64,000 nt of DNA, taken from Rhizobium sp. CCGE531. GTDB lineage: Bacteria > Pseudomonadota > Alphaproteobacteria > Rhizobiales > Rhizobiaceae. The notes beneath the pieces were generated by a model, which ran no database searches, was not told where the DNA came from, and was given only the letters and a program-made list of their open reading frames with translations. This document shows positions 1 to 7,937 of this stretch, in pieces. The stretch lies in NCBI RefSeq assembly GCF_003627795.1, contig NZ_CP032684.1, positions 3,077,001 to 3,141,000 on the forward strand. Reading direction: 5' to 3'. Position numbers and translations under genes: made by a program. Numbering within the stretch: position 1 is the first letter of the stretch; the number at the start of each line of letters is the position of its first letter.

Positions 1-705
1 GCCGGCGAGCGCCGCGTTCGGCTTCAGCTTGGCGATCACGTCGGAATATTTGCCCTGCGGCACGAAACAGATGTCCTGGCTGTCGGCCTTCTTGGCGACG
101 ACCAGGCCCATTTCCTCGGCAAGCGCCCGCGTCTCCGACTTCGGCATGCCGCCGAGCGGAAAGCGCAGGTAATCGATCTGTTCCTGCGTGGTGGCGAAGA
201 GGAAATAGCTCTGGTCGCGATCGGCATCGGCCGGGCGATAGAGCGCGCGACGATGCGGGCGCTCCGCGGATGGATTGAGGCGCGAGCGGATATAATGGCC
301 GGTCGCCAGCGCATCGGCGCCAAGTTCCTTGGCGGTCAGCAGAAGATCGGCGAACTTGACGGTCTGGTTGCAGGCAACGCAGGGGATCGGCGTTTCGCCG
401 GCGACGTAGCTCTCGGCGAAAGGATTGATGACCGTTTCGCGGAAGCGCTTTTCATAATCGAGCACATAATGCGGGATGCCGAGCGTTTCGCAGACGCGGC
501 GCGCATCATCGATATCCTGGCCGGCGCAACAGGAGCCGGCGCGATGCACGGCAGCGCCATGGTCATAGAGCTGCAGCGTGATGCCGAGCACATCATAGCC
601 CTGCCGCTTCAGAATGCCGGCGACGACGGAGCTGTCGACACCGCCAGACATGGCGACGACGACGCGGGTATCTTCCGGCCTCTTGTCAAAATCCAGTGTA
701 TTCAC
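1..705 (-). CDS. mnmA: tRNA-specific 2-thiouridylase MnmA (3' end cut by the window)
   Basis: Enzyme that thiolates uridine 34 of tRNA(Lys/Glu/Gln) in the cytoplasm, using ATP and a sulfur relay. The minus strand reads a continuous frame from a GTG at 705. It carries the ATP-pyrophosphatase P-loop SGGVDSS near residue 20, the catalytic-type CVACN cysteine motif near residue 108 and [13 protein letters not shown] near residue 215. Only the first 235 codons are in the window; full proteins are about 380-400 residues. GTG is chosen because the next residues ([12 protein letters not shown]) match what I remember of rhizobial MnmA and no better in-frame start lies upstream. The next gene upstream on this strand starts beyond 977, so mnmA probably has its own promoter. 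Confidence 0.93.
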   Translation of the reverse strand, partial: MNTLDFDKRPEDTRVVVAMSGGVDSSVVAGILKRQGYDVLGITLQLYDHGAAVHRAGSCCAGQDIDDARRVCETLGIPHYVLDYEKRFRETVINPFAESYVAGETPIPCVACNQTVKFADLLLTAKELGADALATGHYIRSRLNPSAERPHRRALYRPADADRDQSYFLFATTQEQIDYLRFPLGGMPKSETRALAEEMGLVVAKKADSQDICFVPQGKYSDVIAKLKPNAALAG

Positions 706-795
706 GGTCGTTGCCGCCAGTCTTGAACGATCTTCGATGCTGCCGAGCGGATGACTTTTCTTCGAAACGTCGTCACGCTCTCATTATTTGATTTC

Positions 796-840
796 GCATG
801 ATCTGATCCAAAAACCGCTGCACACTTTTTGGGATCATGC
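796..840. repeat. Short palindromic intergenic repeat, RIME-related
   Basis: A 45-bp imperfect palindrome bounded by GCATGATC and GATCATGC. Its core, read on the minus strand, contains GTGTGCAGCGGTTTTT, which resembles the GTGCGCAGCGGTTTTC core of the longer repeats at 7827, 36606 and 49642. Such elements are widespread between rhizobial genes. It lies in the 272-nt gap between mnmA and the CDP-alcohol phosphatidyltransferase gene; nothing else is visible in that gap. Confidence 0.7.
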
Positions 841-977
841 TTCTTAACCGCCGGATGCCATGCAAAAGCGGCGAATTTTCATGCGGGGCAATGGGCCACG
901 CTCTTCGCAGCCCGCCTATTTCTGCAGGGATATAGAAAGGATCGCTATCCGGCGCAAGGGGTCGGCGAAAGTGCGAA

Positions 978-1646
978 TCACCCCTTTGCCTTCAAATGCC
1001 AGATCAGATTGCGGCTGCGTCGCAATACCGTGACCGCCGATCCGATGGCGACGACCCAGAGGGCAATGGTCAAAACCCATACACCGCCACTCCAAAAAGC
1101 TTCGACAATGGAGAGGAGCGCGGCAGCCGTGGCGACCGCCATGCGATGCTGCTTGGCCATCGGTCCGCCGAAATCGCTCGGATTGCCCGTGGCCCGGCCA
1201 AGCTCGCGGACATAGGCGGTCAGCACCGCAAGGGCGGCGGCGGCCCAGCCGAGCCCTGGCGCGGCGATGCCATAGCCGATGCCGGCAAAGATGAGGATGT
1301 CGGCGATACGATCCGGGAATTCGTTCCAGAAGGGTCCATCGGCCTCGCCCTTTCCGCCCTCGACCGCCACCATGCCGTCAAGCAGGTTGCAGAGCAGGCG
1401 CAGCTGGCAGAACAAGGCGGCCAGGATCAACAATGTCACATGCATCCCGGCACTGCCGGCCGTACCGGAGAGCCAGAATGAGGCTCCCGCCAACGCCGCC
1501 ATCAGCATACTTGCCTGCGATATCTGGTTCGGCGTCACCGAAAGCGCCGTCATACGCCGCGCCAGCGTCTGAGCCCATCGCGTGTTGCGGCTGGCCAGCG
1601 GCCGCCTGTCACCGGTTCCCTTGCCTGCCTGGCCCTCACCTGTCAT
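978..1646 (-). CDS. CDP-alcohol phosphatidyltransferase family membrane protein
   Basis: A 222-residue integral membrane protein expected to transfer a phosphatidyl group from a CDP-alcohol to an acceptor. The family signature DG-x2-AR-x8-G-x3-D-x3-D is present in a variant form: LLDGMVAV near residue 93, then PDRIAD, so the usual AR is AV and the conserved G is replaced. Both flanking aspartate pairs are kept, as in the branch of the family found beside CdsA-like genes. Several hydrophobic segments surround the motif. It is the last gene of a four-gene operon (acyltransferase, CdsA-like, small membrane protein, this gene), 6 nt after its neighbour. The acceptor cannot be told from sequence. 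Confidence 0.85.
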   Translation of the reverse strand: MTGEGQAGKGTGDRRPLASRNTRWAQTLARRMTALSVTPNQISQASMLMAALAGASFWLSGTAGSAGMHVTLLILAALFCQLRLLCNLLDGMVAVEGGKGEADGPFWNEFPDRIADILIFAGIGYGIAAPGLGWAAAALAVLTAYVRELGRATGNPSDFGGPMAKQHRMAVATAAALLSIVEAFWSGGVWVLTIALWVVAIGSAVTVLRRSRNLIWHLKAKG

Positions 1647-1652
1647 GGCCCC

Positions 1653-2054
1653 TCACCTCTCATGGTTTCGCAGCCTTCCGCCTGATATCGAGTAATTGTA
1701 GATCGCCGCATAGCTGGAAGAGACCAGCAGCGGCACGGCAATGGTCTTCAGGATCTCCGGCGTGCCGCTCAGCGCATGGATGACGACCAGGATTGTAGCC
1801 GAGCCCAGGCATGCGATCAGCGGCGGCGCCCAAAGGCGCGCAAAGCCGCTGAACCGCCTCGACAAAGCCTCGACCACGGATTTCAGGAACAGCGTCAGGC
1901 AGCCCGAAAGTACGCCTTGCACAAAGCCTGATATCAAAGGACGCGGCATCGGGTGCATGCGGTTGGCGAAAACGGCCCAGCTGCCCATGGCAAGGAAAGC
2001 GAAAAGTACGTGCACGATGCTGCTGCCGGCAAGCGCTCTCAGCTTTCCGCTCAT
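1653..2054 (-). CDS. Small hypothetical membrane protein in phospholipid operon
   Basis: About 133 residues with roughly four hydrophobic segments (around 5-25, 35-60, 70-90 and 105-125). I do not recognise a family. The start at 2054 is preferred because its ATG overlaps the TGA of the CdsA-like gene in an ATGA arrangement, typical of translational coupling. An in-frame GTG-type start 12 nt upstream is possible. Its position between a CdsA-like and a CDP-alcohol phosphatidyltransferase gene suggests an accessory role in lipid synthesis or transport, but that is only inference from context. Confidence 0.7.
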   Translation of the reverse strand: MSGKLRALAGSSIVHVLFAFLAMGSWAVFANRMHPMPRPLISGFVQGVLSGCLTLFLKSVVEALSRRFSGFARLWAPPLIACLGSATILVVIHALSGTPEILKTIAVPLLVSSSYAAIYNYSISGGRLRNHER

Positions 2055-3001
2055 GACAGCGACCACCAGTAGCGCACGAGATGGAAGAAGATCGGCGCGG
2101 AGAAGACGACCGAATCAAGCCGGTCGATCAGCCCGCCATGCCCCTCGATGAGATGGCCCCAATCCTTGACGCCGCGATCCCGCTTGATCGCCGACATGAC
2201 GAGCCCGCCGAAGAAGCCCATGATCGTGATGACGAAGGCGAGCAAGCCAGCCTGCAGCGGCGTGAACGGCGTTACCCACCAGAGCGCCGCCCCGATCAAA
2301 GAGGCGCTGATGACGCCGCCGACGAAGCCCTCCACCGTTTTCGATGGAGACAGCCGCGGCGCGATCTTGGTTTTCCCGAAAAGCTTGCCCCAGACATATT
2401 GCAGTACGTCGCTGAGCTGCACGACGATCACCAGGAAGGCGATCAGCAGCACGTTGCGGCCCTCATAGCCGGGAATATGCAGGGTCAGCAGCGCCGGCAC
2501 ATGCGAGGCGCAGAAGACGCAGATCATCAGCGCCCATTGCACCTCCGCAATCCGCACCAGGAACCGCTCGGTGTCGCCGCGCAATACCGCGATGATCGGC
2601 ATGAAGAGGAAGGCGTAGACGGGGATGAAGATCGAATAGATGCCGTATTGCTCGGCCCAGAGCAGGTAATATTGCACCGGCAAGGCCACGAAGAAGGCCG
2701 CGGCGACCGCCCAGTGATCCGCCCGCTTCGTGTTGATCAGCGTCACGAACTCGCGCAGCGCCGCAAAGGAGCAGAAGGCGAAGAGCAGGATGACGCCGGC
2801 GCGGCCGGCCACGAAGGCGATGCCGATCAGCACCACCATCACCCACCAGGCCCTGATGCGCGCATTCAGGTTTTCGATCGCGGCATTCGATCCGTCGGGC
2901 GACAGGCGCTGTTGCAGCACATAGCCGATAATGGAGGCGACGATCAGGACGCCGAAAATGCCGAGGACAAGATGGATCAGATCGGCGCTTGCCGCACTCA
3001 T
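2051..3001 (-). CDS. Phosphatidate cytidylyltransferase-like protein (CdsA family)
   Basis: A 316-residue polytopic membrane protein. The CdsA signature is clear near the C-terminus: SAIKRDRGVKDWG followed by EGHGGLIDRLDS (about residues 270-300), with the lysine and aspartates that bind metal and CTP. The family makes CDP-diacylglycerol from phosphatidic acid and CTP in the inner membrane. Placement beside PlsC-like and CDP-alcohol phosphatidyltransferase genes resembles the E. coli ynbA/ynbB type of arrangement, so this is more likely a paralogue with a special role than the housekeeping cdsA, which usually sits near uppS and frr. It starts 2 nt after the acyltransferase stop. Confidence 0.9.
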   Translation of the reverse strand: MSAASADLIHLVLGIFGVLIVASIIGYVLQQRLSPDGSNAAIENLNARIRAWWVMVVLIGIAFVAGRAGVILLFAFCSFAALREFVTLINTKRADHWAVAAAFFVALPVQYYLLWAEQYGIYSIFIPVYAFLFMPIIAVLRGDTERFLVRIAEVQWALMICVFCASHVPALLTLHIPGYEGRNVLLIAFLVIVVQLSDVLQYVWGKLFGKTKIAPRLSPSKTVEGFVGGVISASLIGAALWWVTPFTPLQAGLLAFVITIMGFFGGLVMSAIKRDRGVKDWGHLIEGHGGLIDRLDSVVFSAPIFFHLVRYWWSLS

Positions 3002-3003
3002 GC

Positions 3004-3687
3004 TCAGTCTCCCGCCCGCTTGGGCGCCAGCGCCAGCAGCGCCGCTTCAGCTCTCGCCAGGAACTCCGCCTTCTCCTCGGCCTCGCCGATATGCAGCGCC
3101 TCGCCGAAAGTGACCGTGCAAATCAGCGGAATGGGCACGAACTCGCCCTTGGGCATGACGCGATTGAGGTTGTCGATCCAGACAGGGATGAGATCGATAT
3201 CCGGACGCGCCTGGGCAAGATGGAAAAGCCCACTCTTGAAGGTCTGCAGCGGCTGCTCGGTCAGATTGCGGGTACCCTCCGGAAACAGGATCAACGAGGA
3301 GCCAGCATCGAGCGCCTGCGTCATCTGCGTGACCGGATCCTCCTTGCGCGCTTCTCGATCCCGCTCGATCAGCACGGCGTTGAAGACGTCGCGGCCGATG
3401 AAGCTGTTCAGCGGCGATTTCAGCCAATAATCGGCACCCGCCACCGGCCGAACGCGCCGACGAAGCCGCGGCGGCAGGACGGCCCAGACCAGGATGAAAT
3501 CGCCATGGCTGGAATGATTGGCGAAATAGACGCAGCGGCGGGTTTGCATGCCGCTCTCGGGCCAGATCGCCCGGACGGCGGTGATGGCGCGCGCAAACAA
3601 TACGATCGCCACGGAAACGGGCTTGGCCAGCCACTCGATCGGCGTGCCCATCCCCTCCCCGAAAATGTTCCTCCGCAATGCCTCCAT
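3004..3687 (-). CDS. 1-acyl-sn-glycerol-3-phosphate acyltransferase (PlsC family)
   Basis: A 227-residue acyltransferase that would acylate lysophosphatidic acid at the membrane. Motif I is NHSSHGD (H-x4-D, about residues 77-83) and motif III is FPEGTRN (about residues 155-161), the two best diagnostics of the family. An N-terminal hydrophobic stretch follows an amphipathic start. It is the first gene of the four-gene operon running down to 978. Being a second PlsC-type enzyme next to a second CdsA-type enzyme, the set looks like a self-contained phospholipid branch; the product is unknown. Confidence 0.9.
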   Translation of the reverse strand: MEALRRNIFGEGMGTPIEWLAKPVSVAIVLFARAITAVRAIWPESGMQTRRCVYFANHSSHGDFILVWAVLPPRLRRRVRPVAGADYWLKSPLNSFIGRDVFNAVLIERDREARKEDPVTQMTQALDAGSSLILFPEGTRNLTEQPLQTFKSGLFHLAQARPDIDLIPVWIDNLNRVMPKGEFVPIPLICTVTFGEALHIGEAEEKAEFLARAEAALLALAPKRAGD

Positions 3688-3856
3688 GACAAAAGAAATA
3701 GGCGCGTTTCATTGGCCTCGATAGTCCACCGGCCGACCTTATCCACAACCCTCGCAACCATGAAGAAAGCCCGGCGCAACTCGCGTCGCGCCGGGCTTCC
3801 GGATTGGCTCTTGGGAGGAGCGATGTGTGGCCGCCGCCCTTTGAAGGCGGGCAGGC

Positions 3857-5452
3857 TCAGTCGACGGCAAACACCAGCGGCTTGGCCTGGCGGATCGCCT
3901 GATGCGCCGTCAGCTTGGCAAGCACGTCATCGCTGAGCGGGCCATCGACATAGAGCAATGCGATGGCATCGCCGCCCTGCTTGTCGCGTCCGAGCTGGAA
4001 GTTGGCGATGTTGACGCCGGCGGAGCCGAGCGTCGTGCCGATGAAGCCGATCATGCCGGGAACGTCGGTGTTGGCGATATAGATCATGTGATTGCCGACA
4101 TCGGCATCGAGGTTGATGCCCTTGATCTGGATGAAGCGCGGCTTGCCGTCCGAGAAGACGGTGCCTGCAACGGAGCGCGTCATGCTGTCGGTGGTGACAG
4201 TCAGCTTGATGTAGCCGTCATAGACGCCGGTCTTGTCGCGCTTGACTTCGGCGAGCACGATGCCCTTTTCCTTGATCATGATCGGCGCCGAAACCATGTT
4301 GACGTCGGCAACCTGATTGCGGATCAGGCCGGCGAGCAACGCGCTCGTCAGCGCCTTCGTGTTCATGTTGGCGGTTACGCCATCATAAAGGATCTCGATC
4401 TCCTTGATCGGATCTTCCGTGACCTGGCCGACAAAGGCGCCGAGAACATCGGCAAGCTTGATGAACGGCTTCAGGATCGGCGCTTCCTCGGCGGTGATCG
4501 AGGGCATGTTGATGGCATTCGAGACGGCACCTTTGACGAGGTAGTCAGCCATCTGCTCGGCCACCTGCAGGGCGACGTTTTCCTGCGCTTCCGTGGTGGA
4601 AGCGCCGAGATGCGGCGTGCAGACGACATTCGGCAGGCCGAAGAGCGGGCTTTCCTTGGCGGGCTCGACTTCGAAGACGTCGAAAGCGGCACCGGCGACA
4701 TGGCCTGATTTGATGGCGGCGGCAAGGGCTGCCTCATCGACCAGTCCGCCACGGGCGCAGTTGATGATGCGCACGCCTTCCTTCATCTTGGCGATGGCGC
4801 CGGCGTCGATGATATTGCGGGTCTTGTCGGTCAGCGGCACGTGCAGTGTGATGAAGTCGGCGCGGGCGAAGAGTTCGTCGAGCTCGACCTTGGTCACGCC
4901 CATTTCCTCGGCGCGCTCCTTGGAGAGGAACGGGTCATAGGCAACGACGTGCATCTTCAGGCCGATGGCGCGGGTAATGACGATGGAGCCGATGTTGCCG
5001 GCACCGATGATGCCGAGCGTCTTGCCGGTGATTTCGACACCCATGAACTTCGACTTTTCCCACTTGCCGGCCTGGGTCGAGGCATCGGCGGACGGGAGTT
5101 GGCGGGCGACGGCAAACATCAGCGCGATGGCGTGTTCGGCCGTCGTGATCGAATTGCCGAACGGCGTGTTCATGACGATGATGCCGCGGCGCGAGGCAGC
5201 GGGAATATCGACGTTGTCGACGCCGATACCGGCGCGGCCAACGACCTTGAGGTTCTTGGCCGCTTCTATGATCTTTTCCGTTACCTTGGTGGCGGAGCGG
5301 ATCGCGAGACCATCATAGTTGCCGATGATTTCGAACAGCTTGTCCTTGTCCTTGCCAAGCTGCGGCTGGAAATCGACTTCGACGCCACGATCACGGAAGA
5401 TCTGGACGGCGGTTTCCGACAATTCGTCGGATACGAGAACGCGAGGTGCCAT
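3857..5452 (-). CDS. serA: D-3-phosphoglycerate dehydrogenase
   Basis: First enzyme of serine synthesis, oxidising 3-phosphoglycerate to 3-phosphohydroxypyruvate with NAD+ in the cytosol. The 531-residue length is that of the long SerA form. It has a Rossmann motif GAGNIG at 150-155, the catalytic set R234 (CARGGLVDE), E263 and H281 (TPHLGAS), an intervening ASB domain from about 320, and a C-terminal ACT domain from about 455 likely to bind serine. The start has a strong AGGAGG Shine-Dalgarno 5 nt upstream. serC lies 144 nt upstream on the same strand, so the two may be co-transcribed across a half-copy of an intergenic repeat and a hairpin. Confidence 0.97.
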   Translation of the reverse strand: MAPRVLVSDELSETAVQIFRDRGVEVDFQPQLGKDKDKLFEIIGNYDGLAIRSATKVTEKIIEAAKNLKVVGRAGIGVDNVDIPAASRRGIIVMNTPFGNSITTAEHAIALMFAVARQLPSADASTQAGKWEKSKFMGVEITGKTLGIIGAGNIGSIVITRAIGLKMHVVAYDPFLSKERAEEMGVTKVELDELFARADFITLHVPLTDKTRNIIDAGAIAKMKEGVRIINCARGGLVDEAALAAAIKSGHVAGAAFDVFEVEPAKESPLFGLPNVVCTPHLGASTTEAQENVALQVAEQMADYLVKGAVSNAINMPSITAEEAPILKPFIKLADVLGAFVGQVTEDPIKEIEILYDGVTANMNTKALTSALLAGLIRNQVADVNMVSAPIMIKEKGIVLAEVKRDKTGVYDGYIKLTVTTDSMTRSVAGTVFSDGKPRFIQIKGINLDADVGNHMIYIANTDVPGMIGFIGTTLGSAGVNIANFQLGRDKQGGDAIALLYVDGPLSDDVLAKLTAHQAIRQAKPLVFAVD

Positions 5453-5483
5453 TGAGGCCTCCTGAAAAAAGGTCAGCTAAGAC

Positions 5484-5535
5484 GAGCAATTCCGGGAAAC
5501 GTGCGAAGCGGCTTTCCGTATGGAACTGCGTGAAC
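5484..5535. repeat. Partial RIME-like repeat between serC and serA
   Basis: Begins AGCAATTCCGGGAAACGTGC and matches the first palindrome of the three longer repeats at 7827, 36606 and 49642, with several differences. The second palindrome (AGAGCG...CGCTCT) is absent, so this looks like a decayed or half copy. Confidence 0.6.
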
Positions 5536-5560
5536 ACAATGAGAATTTCGGATGCTGGGC

Positions 5561-5582
5561 TCCGCCCTATCGGCGGAGCCAT
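5561..5582 (-). terminator. Hairpin after serC (possible attenuator or weak terminator)
   Basis: GGCTCCGCC and CGGCGGAGCC pair around a 4-nt loop 14-36 nt after the serC stop. No T-run follows on the minus strand, so it may protect or process the serC-serA message rather than end it. Confidence 0.45.
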
Positions 5583-5596
5583 GAACGCTCAAGGTC

Positions 5597-6775
5597 TCAG
5601 GCGGCAGCCTGGGAAAGCGTCGCCTTCTGCGTTTCGAAAGCCCAGGCAAGCCAGGGCATCAGCTTCTGCATGTCGGAAGCTTCGATCGTCGCACCCGCCC
5701 AGATGCGCAGGCCGGACGGCGCGTCGCGATAATGGCCGACGTCAAAAGCAACCGCTTCCTTTTCGAGGAGCGCGACCAGGCCCTTGGCGAAATTCGCCTG
5801 GCCATCGGCATCGAGAGCGACGATATCCTTGTCGACGATCTTCAGGCAGACGGAGGTATTGGATTCCGTCTCGGCCTTGACGGCGAGATTGGCGATCCAG
5901 TCGTTGGCGGCAACGAAGTCATGGATGACCTTGGCATTGGCATCGGCGCGGCCGACCAGCGCCTTCAGGCCGCCGAGGTCCTTGGCCCAGAGCAGCGCAT
6001 CGATATAGTCCTCGACGCAGAGCATCGAAGGCGTATTGATCGTCTCGCCGGTAAAGATGCCTTCGATCAGCTTGCCGCCGCTGGTCATGCGGAAGATCTT
6101 CGGCAGCGGCCAGGCCGGTTGATAGGTCGTCAGGCGCTCGACGGCGCGCGGCGACAGGATGATGACGCCATGTGCGCCCTCGCCGCCCAGGACCTTCTGC
6201 CAGGAGAAGGTGACGACATCGAGCTTGGCGAAATCGAGGTTCTGCGCGAAAGCGGCCGAGGTGGCGTCGCAGATCGTCAGTCCCTTGCGGTCGGCCGGGA
6301 TGAAATCGGCGTTCGGAACACGTACGCCGGAGGTCGTGCCGTTCCAGGTGAAGACCACGTCGCGGTCGAAATCGACGGTGGAAAGATCGGGCAGCTCACC
6401 GTAACCGGCTTCGAGCTTGCGGACGTCCTTGAGCTTCAACTGCTTTACGACGTCGGTAACCCAGCCGGCGCCGAAGCTTTCCCAGGCGAGCATGTCGACA
6501 CCGCGTTCGCCGAGCAGCGACCACAGCGCCATTTCGACGGCGCCGGTATCGGAAGCCGGCACGATGCCGATGCGGTAATCCGCCGGCACTTCCAGAATTT
6601 CGCGAGTGAGATCGATGGCCTGCTTCAGCTTTGCTTTACCGACCTTCGCGCGGTGCGAACGACCAAGGGCCGCGTCGGAAAGAGCGTCAAGCGTCCAACC
6701 TGGACGCTTCGAGCATGGACCAGAAGAAAAATGAGTATTATTCGGACGGATGTCCGGCTTGGCGAGCTTAGTCAT
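5597..6775 (-). CDS. serC: Phosphoserine aminotransferase
   Basis: Second step of serine synthesis: transfers the amino group of glutamate to 3-phosphohydroxypyruvate, PLP-dependent and cytosolic. The 392-residue protein begins with the [11 protein letters not shown] motif, has [12 protein letters not shown] near 143-154, CDATSAAFA at about 169-177 and the PLP lysine K194 in [11 protein letters not shown]. Length and motifs fit the alphaproteobacterial form of SerC. It lies upstream of serA on the same strand. The leader has three small hairpins directly before the start (see the 6780-6832 feature), and a cluster of palindromes lies further upstream. Confidence 0.96.
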   Translation of the reverse strand: MTKLAKPDIRPNNTHFSSGPCSKRPGWTLDALSDAALGRSHRAKVGKAKLKQAIDLTREILEVPADYRIGIVPASDTGAVEMALWSLLGERGVDMLAWESFGAGWVTDVVKQLKLKDVRKLEAGYGELPDLSTVDFDRDVVFTWNGTTSGVRVPNADFIPADRKGLTICDATSAAFAQNLDFAKLDVVTFSWQKVLGGEGAHGVIILSPRAVERLTTYQPAWPLPKIFRMTSGGKLIEGIFTGETINTPSMLCVEDYIDALLWAKDLGGLKALVGRADANAKVIHDFVAANDWIANLAVKAETESNTSVCLKIVDKDIVALDADGQANFAKGLVALLEKEAVAFDVGHYRDAPSGLRIWAGATIEASDMQKLMPWLAWAFETQKATLSQAAA

Positions 6776-6779
6776 GATG

Positions 6780-6832
6780 CTATCCTCTCAGATAGAAAGC
6801 TCCTCGTTGGGGAGGAGTGTCCCGCCGCCGGG
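6780..6832 (-). ncRNA. Structured serC 5' leader, candidate serC RNA motif
   Basis: Reading the minus strand towards the serC start there are three hairpins: CCCG/CGGG (6821-6832), CTCCTC/GAGGAG with a 6-nt loop (6800-6817) and CTATC/GATAG with a TGAGAG loop (6780-6795). The last ends 5 nt before the ATG and puts the GAGAGG Shine-Dalgarno in its loop and 3' arm, so folding could control ribosome access. A conserved serC RNA motif upstream of serC has been described in Alphaproteobacteria; I recognise position and general shape, not the exact consensus. The ligand or function is unknown. Confidence 0.55.
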
Positions 6833-6912
6833 TATATTGGAAGCCGCCCCGGAGTGCAATAGCAAAAATTGCGGATGGCGCCCGATAACAAAGTCGTGCG
6901 AAAAGTTTGATG

Positions 6913-6985
6913 GTGCGTAAGTTACGCACAATGCGATTCAGCCAAATTTGGCCACATAAAAACTGGTTTTTGTGCCGAAGCACAA
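6913..6985. promoter_or_regulatory. Three palindromes between serC and the glycosyltransferase gene
   Basis: A 17-bp perfect palindrome GTGCGTAAGTTACGCAC (6913-6929, single-base centre) is followed by GCCAAATTTGGC (6941-6952) and by TTGTGC-CGAA-GCACAA (6970-6985). The region is the divergent promoter space of serC (minus) and the GT25 gene (plus). The first looks like a dimeric repressor site. No regulator gene is adjacent. Confidence 0.5.
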
Positions 6986-7040
6986 TCATATAAGGTTTGG
7001 CGCCCCTTGGTTGCGCCGCTAGAAATAATAAGTGTGCCCA

Positions 7041-7826
7041 ATGTCACTAACTGCGCTCGCCGAAAGCTCCTTCATGCCTGCACAGACCGTGCCGGTCTAT
7101 CTGATCAATATAGACCGAGCGACGGAAAGGCTGGCGGAGATCCGACGGCAGAGCGATGAATTCGGCTTCCGATTCGAACGCATCGATGGCGTCGACGGCG
7201 CCCTCATCCCGCGCGACCGATGGACCGACGTGGACCACGACCGTTTCCGGCGCCGGCACGGCCGGACCATCCTGCCTGGTGAATACGGCTGCTATCGCAG
7301 CCATCTGCTGGCACTACGCCAGTTCCTTGCGGGTGATGACGCAATGGCCATCATCATCGAGGATGATGTCGCCCTGGATGCCGATTTCCTGGCGCGCGCC
7401 ATAGCCGCCAAGGACGCCGCACCCACCGCCGACCTGATCAAGCTTGTCAACCACCGCTGGAACGGCTTTCGTGCCATGATGCGCAGCAGGAAGGGAGATA
7501 TTGTCGGCCGTTGCCTTTTCGGCCCGCAGGGTTCGACCGCCTGCTATCTCGTCACGCGCCGCGGCGCGGAGAGAATCGTCAAATCACTGGCGGTCATGTC
7601 GCTGCCTTGGGATGTGGCGGTGGAGCGTGGCTGGGACATGCATATATCGATCTTCAGCACACGCGCCAATATCGCCGGCTTTAGCCGGCTGCAGAGAACC
7701 ACCATGATCGGCTGGCGCCGCGATTACCGCGCCGCCAAGTCTTCTGCCTGGCGGCGCATACCCGCGCACATCTTCCGAACCTGGGATTTCTTTCGGCGTA
7801 TCGGCTATGTGCTGATAACGCCATAG
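7041..7826 (+). CDS. Glycosyltransferase family 25 protein (LPS-type)
   Basis: About 261 residues. The start of the domain, VPVYLINIDRATERL, and the acidic IIEDDV motif near residue 112 are hallmarks of family 25 glycosyltransferases that add galactose or glucose to lipo-oligosaccharide. LPGEYGCYRSHL near residue 80 is also typical. The substrate cannot be predicted. The start is uncertain: GTG 7032, ATG 7041 and ATG 7074 are in frame and none has a good Shine-Dalgarno. It is a single gene, divergent from serC and ending at a RIME-like repeat. Confidence 0.85.
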   Translation: MSLTALAESSFMPAQTVPVYLINIDRATERLAEIRRQSDEFGFRFERIDGVDGALIPRDRWTDVDHDRFRRRHGRTILPGEYGCYRSHLLALRQFLAGDDAMAIIIEDDVALDADFLARAIAAKDAAPTADLIKLVNHRWNGFRAMMRSRKGDIVGRCLFGPQGSTACYLVTRRGAERIVKSLAVMSLPWDVAVERGWDMHISIFSTRANIAGFSRLQRTTMIGWRRDYRAAKSSAWRRIPAHIFRTWDFFRRIGYVLITP

Positions 7827-7926
7827 AGCAATTCCAGGAAAAATGCGCAGCGGTTTTCAGTCCGGAATTGCGAGGAAACAAAGAAATAGAGCGGTTCGGA
7901 GATTCGGTGAAAAGCTGAACCGCTCT
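7827..7926. repeat. RIME-like intergenic mosaic repeat, full copy
   Basis: About 100 bp in two palindromic parts: CAATTCC...GGAATTG around GCGCAGCGGTTTTCAGTC, then AGAGCGGTTC...GAACCGCTCT. The same two-part design recurs at 36606-36707 and 49642-49740. It fills the gap between the convergent GT25 gene and the barrel gene. Confidence 0.8.
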
Positions 7927-7937
7927 GGGCATCGAGC

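Noticed and set aside
2081..3430. A 449-codon plus-strand frame over the CdsA-like and PlsC-like genes
   Set aside because: Composition is Asp/Arg/His-rich shadow sequence and the minus strand holds two well-defined enzymes.
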